Shown: piece by piece, positions 48,901 to 59,861 of the stretch
Numbering within the stretch: the first letter of the stretch is position 1
How the letters are laid out: each line of letters opens with the position of its first letter
Assembly (NCBI GenBank): GCA_020746875.1
Contig: JAGTJL010000022.1
Location: 833,743 to 897,742, forward strand
DNA: 64,000 nt
Origin: Rhexocercosporidium sp. MPI-PUGE-AT-0058
Taxonomy: Eukaryota > Ascomycota > Leotiomycetes > Helotiales
Direction: 5' to 3'
Notes under the pieces: generated by a model
What the model was told of the DNA's origin: nothing
Databases searched by the model: none
Seen by the model: only the letters and a program-made list of their open reading frames with translations
Position numbers and translations under genes: made by a program

Positions 48901-50785
48901 TTAAATATTAGCTTATAACGCGAAAGCTAATAACATAATCGAGTGGGGACATAGCCTTATTAAAAATGCTTTTTTTAAAATAAAAAAAGACTAAATAAGT
49001 AATTTATTAGCGATTTTATTCGCTAACCGTATTATAGTCTATAAACTTATAGGCTATATCCCCTTTTATATAGTTTACGGTAAAAAACTAGTTCTTCTTA
49101 TTAAAACACGTTATTTTATTTAGAAAAGCCTCTTTTCGAAAGATATTAAGAGTATTAATAATTTAATTTATATTTAAACTTTTTAATATTAAATGCGGAA
49201 TAATAATATAAAGGAAGTTAGGCTTTAAAAGACACGCTATAAATAAGAAGAAAAAGAAGCTTTCGACGCAAAAAGGGATATTCGAAATAAGCTATTATAA
49301 GTTAAAGATTTAATTCTTAAGCACGACTTTATTCAGGAAATCGATATATTAAGGAGTAAAAAGCTTGACTTTCGGTGGCTAAGATTTTACGAAATTTATA
49401 AGGCTTTCTTTAAAAAAAGCTATTATAAGCTAAAAGAGTTAAGAAACGACGGTACACTTTTTCGCGGTACTTTATAATTAATTACCTTAAGTTATTTTAT
49501 AAATAAGAGCGCTTTATTTATTATGAAGACGACGAGCTTTTAGCGATAACTTAGTATAATAATAATAAAAACTAGCCTAAACCCAGTCTCGAGGAGCGAA
49601 ATTTACAAGGCCTTAAAGACTTTAAAGAGCTTATAAGATAAGCTATACGGAACGATGAAATTATTATTAAAATACTTTAAAAGCTAACTTACGTAAAATA
49701 AAGTTAATATTAAGTTGTTATTTACTCTTTTAACGAGTAGTTTAATCGCTACGACTAATACTATTAATTACTTTTTATTATAATTTTTATAATTTGTCGC
49801 TTAGCGTTGTCGAACGCTAAACTATAGCGAGGACGCACTTTTTATACTTTACGGAGGGGACGAAGATTAAAGCACAATAGTAGAGGCATATACTAAAACA
49901 CTAGGGGCTCTTTTTTAAACGACGAAAAATCCCTTTAGTACTTTGAATACTATTTACGCTTATAAATACTCTTTAATTGCACTTATAAGTTGTTTCGCAA
50001 TAATAACACTAGTATCCTAGTCGAGTTAAATAATATGTTTGCGGTGGCTATCCTTTAAATAATTTAATATTACTAACGCTAGACGTATAGGCTCGAAAGC
50101 CTATAAATACAGTGATTATTAACACGTTATAAAGCTAAAGAAGCCCTTAAAAAACTCAGAAAGAGTTTTGGCCCCGTAAGGTGGTTTAATTAAATTAAGT
50201 CGACTATAGCTTGCGTTATAAAAGAATAAAATCCAATCGAGTACTTACTTTTTATTAAATCTTATAAAGAATTAAATAATAAGTTAAACGAGGTTCTTTT
50301 AACGAGTCATTTTAGAGCGTTAATAGTCTTAATGTATTAATAGGCTAGGCGTTAAAAACAATAACCCCCCGAGATATACTACCGAAGTAAGCTTATATAA
50401 TAAGTCCTCAAAGGTAGTCGAAAACCAGAAATTCTTCTTTAGTATTACTTAAACACCTCATAACGAAAAAGATTTACCTTAATTAGAATAGCTTTTAAGG
50501 CTACGGTAAATAAGCTATTAGTTTGAAAAGAAGATGTATAACGATTAAGAGGTTACGCGTAATTAGACGACTTAAGATTTAAAAGAGTTTGTAAGGCTAA
50601 ATAAATAAAACTAATTTATATATTTAAATAGACGATAAAGCGCGCGACAGGCCACAGGTTATTGCGAGGGAAATGAGTTATTATAACTACTTTATACCGA
50701 TAATAAAAATCGTCAGATTTATTATTAATAATATAAAAGGTTTATTTAAATATTAATAACTTTAATATAGCGTGCTTAAAAACGG
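45944..50785 (+). pseudogene. E3 pol frame: RT, RNase H, integrase and C-terminal extension
   Basis: Pol is read in the -1 phase relative to ORF1. It opens with LKDTSFELEDEHFYGRDEET (about 45947). RT: FLIKKKELRKYYLINST (about 46765-46815) and MSFLDDV (47093), which keeps the Asp pair. RNase H: VSIDFSGVE (about 47595) and TDVNTF (about 47800). Integrase: IAQDDISG (48707), VVDESIKNI (about 48830) and IIEWGHSLIKN (about 48935) mark the three acidic catalytic positions. A one-base loss near 49472 shifts the phase, after which PSLEER and YKAKEALKKLRKSFGPVRWF (from 50128) follow. From 49579 to 50782 the spacing of landmarks is identical to E1. Confidence 0.86.
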
Positions 50786-53185
50786 AGCCCAATACTTCGA
50801 GATCGTGACGGTTAAATTAAAGACGGGTAGAGTAAGTACGGCTGGTAAGTTGTAAATCTTTAGCTTTTTTACATTTCTTTCACGCCTTTAACCTTTTATA
50901 TTATAAGTGCTTTATTCTTAATTAAATTATTAGTCTTCGGAAATTAGCGGTCGAGTTATCGCAAACTTAAAGTTTAACGTAAGAGTTATTATTAGACTTT
51001 ATAAGTTCTCTTAATTAACGGCTGCTAAGTTTAGGCCCTTACGTTGCCTAAGTGTTAATAATAATAACTTAATTAAGAGTAAAAGTATAAGATAGTAAAT
51101 TAAATACCGTAATAAGCTGAGCCTGCCTTAAGTTATTTTAAGTAACACATCGAAATGCTAAAGTAATAACGACTTTATTTCCTTAGAGTTTTAGTTAATT
51201 AGTTTTAAGACAATAAAATAAGTAGAATTACTCTGTGTAAAGGGAGATTTTAACTAGTTTAAACTACACGCCTCTTCCTTAGTCGTTTCGAAATCTCGCT
51301 TATTAGAATTCAAACACCGTTATTATAGTTCTATTATAATAATAACTTTATAAAGGACTTAAGTAAGTAAATAGTGCCCTATTATGAGTACTTAAGCCAT
51401 TCACAGGTGTTCCTTTAACTTTATTCTTATAGAGCTGTCTCTTATTAAGTAAATTAACTAGACTTTAAGTTAAGAGCTTCTCTTAATCAAATATTAGTCT
51501 TTAAACCCTTAAACTAAGAATATTAATCGACTAAGAAAGAGTATTATTATTTTCGCCCTTAAAATATATTTACTTTTTTTTTAAACTTAGAATTCGGCTT
51601 AACTTATACCGGCTTATAAAGGTATTCAGGGAATGTTTTTATTACCTTTAGAGTTATTATAAAGTTATATTAGCATAAGGTTCTTTAAAAGAGAACTTTA
51701 CTTTTAGATAAAAAGGGGTTACTTTAGTGAGAAAGGACTTTCGGAAAGCTTAATACTATTAGTTTAAAGGTTATTTATAATATAATTAATGAAGGCTTAA
51801 AATAAATAACGAAGTTAAAAATACTTTTTATTTTAATAAGGCAATTAAAGCTACGCCTTTACTTTAGGTTTTTAAATCGCATTAAAGGATTATTAAAATG
51901 AGGGAAGTTAGCGATGTCGAGCGAGAGAGAACTTATCTTTAGCCTTTTACCTCTTTTAGTTAATTAATAATAAGAAGTAAGTCGACGGAAAGCGACGATA
52001 AAGGCGGTCTAAGATGGCTTATAGTTTATTAAAGCTTTAAGGGTTGTTCTCGAGAAGCTTTTACCCCGTAACTTACCGCTAGAAAAAGAAAGAGACCGCG
52101 AAGAAGATTGAGTAGCTCGAAGTTAATATATAAAGTATAGCATTTCTTTTCTTTCCCTTTTAAATATAATAAATTTTAGCTACTTATAATAATTTACTTA
52201 TTTACTAAAGAATAATAAGAAGATATAATAAGAAGTTATTAAGGTATTATTAGCGCTTTTATTTAATATAATAACCGTTAAAATAAGAGGAAAGGAAACT
52301 ACTTAAGACCGACTTCGTCGCTATTTAATATCGACTTATTAAAGAAGTAAAAATAAAGAAAAAAAGACAAGAGTAAAGAAGAGACTTAATTGAATTAATA
52401 AAAGAGATGCTTTAATTAGCTTCTTTTTACTTTTTTATTATACTTTAAACCTTAAAGGTAAGAAGACCGTCCTTCGACTACTATTTACTTTTAACTTTAT
52501 ATATTTATATATTCTTGCTTTTTTAATATGCCCTTAGTATATTTCCTTTTATTTTTAATAACGATTAAGAGGTTAAAAAGGTTTGTAGAAGATTTATTAA
52601 AATAAAGGTATAAGGAAAGAGCGGAGTCGTTAAAGACACGCTAGCTTAAGGTATAAGGGAATATTGACGAATTCGACGCGTTATAAGAATCGATTTCTAT
52701 TTTATAAGGAAAGTTAGTCTTTACGCCGTAAGGGAAAGAGTCGGGAACTTATTTAAAATATTAGTTATGCGTCGATTTATTTTAAAAGAATTACTTTGAC
52801 TTTATTAAAGCTAAAGTTTGCTTGGATATAATGTTTAAGAAGGTAAGTTTAAGTAGTAAAAACGATGCGATAAGTGCTAAGAGGTATGAAAAGATTAATA
52901 TAAGTGTGAAGAGACGCGTAAAGCCTCCTTAGGAGTATTATAAAAAAGAGTAGTAGAGTTATTAAAAAGGAAAGGAAGGAAAAAAAATAATAAGGTAAAA
53001 GACGATATTTAAGGGTGTTAAGCGAGACGATTGTTTGCTTCTAAAAGTGAGGTATAAGTCATTTAATATTTACTTGTCCTTATTTAAACACATTTTCCTT
53101 TAAATATTTGGAGCTTTAAAGCTATAATATTAGTTTTTATTTCTTTATTCGAGGTCGAGCATGAGTTTTTTAAGAAGGGGACGTA
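50786..53185 (+). other. E3 3' region between pol extension and 3' LTR
   Basis: About 2.4 kb conserved in all three E copies. It contains no domain I recognise. The plus-strand phase of the pol extension can be followed with many stops, but I cannot tell coding from non-coding here. It ends in a purine run and the 3' LTR. Confidence 0.5.
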
Positions 53186-53467
53186 TGTAGTGGGGTTAAC
53201 CTTAAAGGCCTATTTATTACGTGATTGAGCTGTATTTTATTATATTTAAGATAGCCTTTAGGATAATATCCTTTAAGGGATAATAACGATTTTTACTATT
53301 ATAACATTTCCTTTTTATTTAAACTATACTTCTTCCCTCTTTTAATAGATTATATACTTTAAATATGTAATATCTTAAGTACTTATTAAATGGGTATTTC
53401 TTACGGTTACCCTCCGGCACTTGCTTTGCTACCCTCTTGTTGTGTGTTTAGTGTTTTCCCTTCCACA
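53186..53467 (+). repeat. E3 3' LTR
   Basis: 282 bp, starting TGTAGTGGGGTTAACC and ending CCCTTCCACA; the GTAT duplication follows. Confidence 0.9.
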
Positions 53468-53471
53468 GTAT

Positions 53472-53564
53472 TTAGAGCTTTAAAGCTATAATAGTAATTC
53501 TTACTTTTTTACTTAAAGTCGAGTATGAGTTTTTTTAAGAAGGAGACGTATATAGTGGGGTTAA
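53472..53564 (+). mobile_element. 3' remnant of E2 (pre-LTR tract plus 14 bases of LTR)
   Basis: The sequence equals the segment that directly precedes the 3' LTR in E1 and E3, including AAGAAGGAGACG and the LTR start TATAGTGGGGTTAA. It then stops at the Cop4 boundary. This shows the E2 LTR was already interrupted there. Confidence 0.88.
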
Positions 53565-56500
53565 TATTGGTCCGTAGGGATTCTTACCGATATGGAACTC
53601 TAGCTTAGGGCCGAAACGGTGGGGTTTCGGTGGGGTTCCGGACCGGTATATAAGGAATTTTACTCCTATTTTAGAAGAACACATCTTATAACACTTTTAA
53701 AATCACTTAATAATATTAATATTTATTTAAGTAACTTTATTATTATATGTCTCGATATAGTTATACCGACACTAATTAATAGTTTATTTAAAATACTATA
53801 AAACGGCAAAGTTATAATATTAAAGAGTTAAAATCGTAAATAACGCGAGAAGTTAAGATTTTAACGCCTTAGCTCCGCCTTTATATTTAAATTAATTAAA
53901 AAGGAAAATCTTCTTAGCTTTTAGACGTTATAAAGAGTCGAGCGTCTCGATAATATTATTAAACACTAACCTTAATACGACAGTCATTTTTTAACAACTA
54001 TTAAATTAACATAGACCCTCTTAATATAAGACTTTATTTCCGTAGACCCACCGAAATTATACCGAAACGGCACCGTTACGGAAATTATATTAAAAGTAAA
54101 AGAATTAATTCCGGTAAATAACGAAAAAGAAAACAAAATAAATACTATATCTTAAGCTTTAAAGACTTAATTAATAAACGAATTCCCCGCGGATTTAACG
54201 AAATACTTAAAAGACTTCCGTAAAGACCTTTATAATAAACGAGTTAAAAAAGAATTCCTTTTCTAAGACTTTTATGAATTCTTTAATAAATAAATAATTA
54301 ATTAACTTAAAATAATTAATAAATAAAAGAGACTTTATTTTTATAACGCTTTTAGATTTTATAAAGTCTACGTCGAACGATTAAAGAAAATAAAGACCGT
54401 TAAAGCGTTATACGTAACACTTTAGGCATTATATAATAAGTGGCCGCAAGACTAGCTTTAAGACTAAGCTTAATTACACTCTAAATTTATACCGAAATAT
54501 ATATAAAACAAGCTACGGCTACAGGACGGATAAATTAAGAGTTTTAAGTTAATACGACTAGTTTTATAAACGCTAAAAGTCAGAATATTAACTTTAAGCT
54601 AAAAGACGTATACGTTACGGAGTACTTAAGACGTTGCGATTCTATAATATATTATAATAGCCAATATAAAAGAGGATTTATATAACGTAACTCCTCCGGC
54701 GCTTATAAAAATAAAAAAAGAGTCGTTATCTTTTATTCTTAGCTTTATAAAAGATTTACCTTAATAAAAACTAAATAATACTTTACTTTTAAACCTAACC
54801 CCGGCACTTTTACTTATTTTAAGAGACGGGTTAATACTACTATTTAAAATAACCTTAAAATTAATAAGTAATAGTAGGGATTCAGACCCTTCTTTTTAAT
54901 TTATTATAAAACCCCTCTTAAAATCTTAAATTAAGTCTTTAGCGACGCTATTAAAGATATATATTAAAGAGTTTTAATATAATAAGATAAAGGATTACTT
55001 AAATAAGAAGTTATATATCTTTATTAACTTCTGCTAGCGCGCTAGAGTTTTTAAAGTAATTTAAAAAAGAGTTTTTCTTTTTATAATGCGAGACAAGGCG
55101 AGCACGTATTATTATTATTATTTATAAAATAAAAGGTATACGTTTAATTAATTAATACAAGTTACGCGTAATTACTTTGAGACGGAAGAGCGAGTTTAGT
55201 AATTCCTTAGCCGATAGTTTAATTTTAAATTTAAGGATTTTCAAAAAGCCGATTATTAACGCGGCAAGTCAGTATTAATTTAGTTAAAGAACTTCGCTAA
55301 GGAATTGTAATATACATAACTAAGTCTCAAGAATAAGTATATATAGAATAATTAAACGCTATATAATAAAATAATTTAGAAAATATTAAGTAATTTTCTT
55401 TTTAAAATAATACTTTTTAACGCGCCTCTAACTTTACCTACTTTTATAAATAACTTACGGAACCTAATTAACGTAAAAGTAATGTATGGCTTAAATTAAC
55501 GCCATAAGCACTCCGAAATAAGCCTAAATCGACATAAAAATCACGTCGCAGAGAATAACGCGTATTACTTAAACTAAAAGATTAAGTACTTATTTAAAAA
55601 TAAACACGAAAATAAATTTAAGCTAAAACCTAGCTATTTCGGCTATATTATTTATAAGAAATTAAATTATTATAATAACTATTATATAAACAAAGAGAAA
55701 GCTACTTTTAAGGCAAAATACTTCGTAAATCGGAAGGCAAAAGGCCTTAAAGTTAACGATTCTTTTTTTAAAATATATTTAATATATATAAAAGGGAACG
55801 GTTTTAATTTAAACAAGATTCGGACTCCTTCTAGAAACCATAATAGCTATTATAAGCTAAAATCGTCGTCGGAAGTCGATTCTATTACTAATTCGGACGA
55901 CTTAAACGTAAGTAAAAAGAGCGACGGCTTAGTATTTTATATAACTGTGTTTATAATAAGTAAGAAAAAGTATAACGTATAAGAAGTGCTTTAGCAACTT
56001 AAGAAGCGAAAGGCAATTTATATTTTAAAGGTTATAATTGTAAAACCTATTACTTTTAAAATATATATAATATAATAAATTAATAAATTCTTTTAAGGTT
56101 TATTAATTAATACAGAAGCGTTTAATAAAAACATTGGCGGCATTAACTAATTGCGGGCGTTATAATAAATTTAAAATATTAAATTTAATATAAGTTAAAT
56201 AAAAACGAGTCGGATTACATTTAATATTAGTTTAAGACCTTCTCTTAGAGTTATAATAATTAATACTTTTATTAATAAAATGGAATTCATAATCGTGGAC
56301 GCGGATATATTATTCCTAATTTATTTATAATAACTAAATAAGTTTAATATATAATACGACAACCTTTATAACGTATTAATTTAAGGTAAAAAAAGACACT
56401 TAATTATTTAAAAAAAAAGTTATACGTGGCTTTTTTTAAATTATTATAATTAATTTCTTAACTTTTTAACGGAGACAATTAATACGTGCTATTTTATAAA

Positions 56501-58718
56501 GACAGAGATTAAACGACTTTATAAGCGGTTTAGCCACTTTATAATAGCGCGCTTAAAGCTTTTATTAAATTAAGCCGGTTATAATCCCGATTTTAAAGTA
56601 ATAAAAAAGGTTAAGGAGTTGTGTAAGTATTATTAAAGGCATAAAAAAGCTTTACAGAAGTTTAAATTTAAATTAAAGGACGACGTTAACTTTAATTACA
56701 TTATTTACGTTAATATAGTTTAGTTAAGGGCTAGATAAGTCCTTTATATAGTCGACGAGAGCACGGGGTTTGATTAAGTAAAACTATTCTAAAAGGCCAC
56801 CGGATCGACTACGGCTTAATTTATATTTAACGTACTTAGATCGGCATAAATAAACACTTACCTCGGCTTTTTTAATTACGTAATTTATAACTACGGGACT
56901 AATTTTAATTTAAAAGAGTTTAGGAGCTCTTTAAAATTAATAAGGACGACGTTAAAACTCGTGCTTATAAAGGCATATTATTTTATTAAAAAAGTAAAAC
57001 GATTCTATTACCTCCTTTATTAAGCGTATGAAATCGTCACGGAAGAGCACTCGGAATTAAGCGATAAAAAAAGATTATAAATAATTATAAAAGTAGTTAA
57101 TAATATAGCGAGTCTTCAAGGCCTTGTCCTTATATTATTTATTTTCGGCGCTTACTTTAAATTAATTAAAATAAACTTATTAAATTCGTTTATTAAATAA
57201 CGCGCTACTATTATTAAAAAAGCTATAAAGGAGATTTATAAGATTTAGGCTAGCCGGCAAGTAAATGACGCGCTAAGGACGCGCAACGGTTTTATAATAA
57301 CTCATATATATAACTTTTAAATTAAAGATTAAATTATAATATAAAGGAAAAAGAAGGAGTAAAAAAGCCTGTATAATTTCCTAAGAATAAAAAGAGAGAC
57401 GTATAAAATTAAAATAAACGGCAATAAAATTAAAACCTTTAAATTAACCTTTATACGTTTATTTAAAATAAATATACTAAACGTTAAACCTTAAAAAGAA
57501 AATTTACTAAAGGAGTCCCGTGAGCCGGAATTACGAGTCAATAACTTATCCGGGACGACATTAAAAACCCACTAAATTATAATTAAATTACCTTTTATAT
57601 AATTAATTTTAAGAATTTAAGTATTTAACGACAATTCTAATATAAAAGCGTTTCTTACAGAGAAAAAGACTAAAGACCGAGAGCTTATTATTAAACTACG
57701 AGTTAAGGGTAAGATTAAAACGCTAGGTTTATTATTTTAATAATTCTAAAAGATAAAATATAAGGTATTTATAAAAAGAAGTGTTTTTATATTAATTAAT
57801 TAAAGCGACTCACGACTTAAAGGCCATTAAATATTTAAGTTACGTATAGTAAACGAAATTAAAAATAAAGAGACTTTTATATTATAAGAAAAGTTAAGGC
57901 TAGTAATTATATACTTTAACGATAAAGGGAAAAAGGATATCTTAATATAGTTATTAATAATTTAACGAATTAATCAACGACTCTTTATTTACTTAACGGC
58001 CTTTATTAAAATATTAAAACGAATAGGAAACGATATTAAATTAACTTTAATAATTTATAATATTACTTAGGCATATATATAAGCTAATACTAAGCTCTTT
58101 TAAAAGATCTTTGCGTGGCTACCGGTAGAAATTGTAAACGAGTTTCCTTATAAAACGGTATTTATAATAGTACTCCCGTTATATAGCATTTTGAAATTAA
58201 GAAATTATTAATTTAATACATATTATAAATATTATTAAGAAAACTTATAAATAAAAACCTTTACGTTTAACCTTTATTTATTAATATTTATGTAGTAAAA
58301 CCTTTATTTTAAACTAATTAAAATATAAACGAATAATACTTTTATTTTAAGAGATAACGAGTTCTTAAAGACAAAATAAGAATAAATTACAAAAGCCGGT
58401 TTCCTGACTAAATCGATATAAGTCTTTAATCTCTCCGAATCGGTTACGTTTAATAGCTATATTATTATTATAAAGAAAAACAATCTTTATATATTTTAAA
58501 AGGAATAAGAAATAAGACTAAAAGTCGTTGACGTTAAATAAGAAGATTATAAGGAGGTTTACCGGAAATAACGCGCTCGCGGAGCATATATTGCGACGAT
58601 ATGCTAATTAAAGGCTACGTTTAATTTCTCTGTCGCGGCATAAGACTAAAATCTGTCTACGGAGGAAGTTAAGGCCCTAAATCTACGTCTTTAATAATAA
58701 ATAAATAACTAAAAGAGA
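53565..58718 (+). mobile_element. Cop4: Ty1/Copia-type element, 5' part, RIP-mutated, cut by C2
   Basis: Begins TATTGGTCCGTAGGG (probably TGTTGG before mutation) inside the E2 LTR. The 5' LTR carries a TATA box (GGTATATAAGG, about 53645-53655); its 3' end cannot be set because the matching 3' LTR lies beyond the window. One coding phase fills 54012-58718, and C2 is inserted into it. A different family from C1/C2: the proteins align poorly and LTRs differ. Confidence 0.82.
54012..58718 (+). pseudogene. Cop4 gag-pol polyprotein, one phase with many stops, 3' truncated
   Basis: About 1,569 codons in one phase (checked at 54405, 56751 and 58053) with dozens of stops and no indel found. Gag-like start: FPADLTKYLKDFRKDLYNKR, then RLKKIKTVKALYVTL. 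Protease region: GLLINTEAFNKNIGGI (about 56098). Integrase zinc region: RLYKRFSHFIIARLKLLL, then the core VDESTGFDQVKLF-like segment (56751) and NTYLGFFNYVIYNYGTNFN (about 56850), resembling the integrase of a widespread fungal polyprotein family. RT: RIVNEIKNKETFIL (about 57845), IYNITxAYIxANTKLF (58053) and VEIVNEFPYKTVF. It stops within the RNase H part at FSVAA...VKALNLRL, where C2 is inserted. Confidence 0.82.
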
Positions 58719-59031
58719 TGTTGGATTTCACTTCGGTAACTCGTGCCGATTCTACCCTAGAATAGCCGAAGGAGTTTCCACTGCTTACGCGGCCCGGAAA
58801 TTACCTTCGTATTCCGGGAAATTACGCTCGTATTCAATTACGTAGCTCGTATAAGCTACGTAATTAGTTACGTAGTCGTAGAAACTTCTAGAGAAGTTAT
58901 TATTTTGTATATAACTACCGTAGAGCTCTTTTAGCTCTTTAAGTAAGTAAGCAATTAATTCTACTTTGTCTTTGATTACGTGTCCTCACCTACTGCGCTT
59001 CCTTATTCTGATTAGCTCGCTTATTCTCATA
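58719..59031 (+). repeat. C2 5' LTR
   Basis: 313 bp, collinear with both C1 LTRs in inverse orientation; the last bases CTCATA show CACA to CATA. The candidate primer site TGGTAGTAATTCGGC follows. Confidence 0.93.
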
Positions 59032-59861
59032 TGGTAGTAATTCGGCAAACTCGCTAAGGCAGCTAATAATATTAGTTACCCCCGACACACTTCCTGATCG
59101 AGACGACTAGCTGAGCTTTCTCGGCTAATATCGCTTCGGCTGCTTCCGTTCAAACGCTTGTCGATAAAGCCATACTAGCTTTTTTTGACTGAAGTAAGCT
59201 AGACTCCTTTGAGCCCTTATTAACCCGATTAGGACGTATTACGGACCCGAGGCCTTTAACCCTGAGACTAAACATTAAGGAAATCATAACCTAGCGGTCT
59301 TTAGACGTTATAAGCGCGCGTAGCCACCTAGATTGCGGTTTTAGGTCTTATAATAAATTTCTTATTCTTAAGCGCTTATACTTTTTACGGCGCTAGTAGT
59401 GGCTATAAGTAGCGTGTTAGCGTGGCTTGTATTAGGGAGTGGCTGTCCGTATCGTCACTAGTCTAGTATAAATTACAGTGGTTTTTAGGCTTTTTTAGCT
59501 GTATAAGAAGCTATCCTCGGAGAGGGTTATAGCTAGTTAAGCTTACTAATTCTTATGAGAAAAACCAAGTTAGTAGTGGCGCTAGCGTTGTAATAAGAGC
59601 CTAAGCAGACCGCTGGGAACCCTGTTATAATACTAGCTAAGCGAAACCCTCGGTAAGGTAATATATAAGTCTTTAGCAAGACTTTTTACTTTAAATATCG
59701 ATTTTATATCGATTTAGGGTATACTAAATCAAAGAGGGTAGCTTTATTATGAGGTTATAAAGACTTAAATAAAGTCTAAAGACTAGAATAGTCTAATAAA
59801 TCACTATAAGTGATAATCGCCTAAAGGAATTAAAGCTAAACTCAATCGAGATAAGCTTAAA
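59032..59861 (+). other. C2 leader between 5' LTR and gag
   Basis: About 830 bp, collinear with the C1 leader. No coding signal; starts with the putative primer-binding site. Confidence 0.6.

Larger units (their letters stand above)
40885..53467 (+). mobile_element. E3: full-length Ty3/Gypsy element, 12,583 bp, nested in E2
   Basis: GTAT is present at 40881-40884 and 53468-53471. After 53471 the sequence resumes with TTAGAGCTTTAAAGC, which is the E2 segment expected just before its 3' LTR. LTRs are 282 bp. It is the least damaged E copy: gag keeps its ATG and its first 77 codons are open. A purine run (AAGAAGGGGACG) precedes the 3' LTR. Confidence 0.94.
21818..53564 (+). mobile_element. E2: Ty3/Gypsy element, oldest host of the nested cluster
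   Basis: Same family as E1 and E3. It starts TGTGGTGGGGTTGACC after ATAT. Its sequence is resumed exactly after each insertion, at 23359, 30246, 34850 and 53472, and the target duplications allow reassembly. Only the first 14 bases of its 3' LTR survive (53551-53564) before the Cop4 element. It carries at least two microhomology-bounded deletions relative to E1: about 90 bp in the leader near 22322 and 108 bp in pol near 33987. Every frame is broken. Confidence 0.9.

Noticed and set aside
40885..53467. E2 and E3 as tandem copies sharing an LTR
   Set aside because: GTAT is duplicated on both sides of E3, and the E2 pre-LTR sequence resumes after 53471, which shows nesting rather than a tandem arrangement.
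53619..53801. 60-codon open frame at the start of Cop4
   Set aside because: Falls in the presumed 5' LTR and leader; composition is low-complexity after the first 20 codons.
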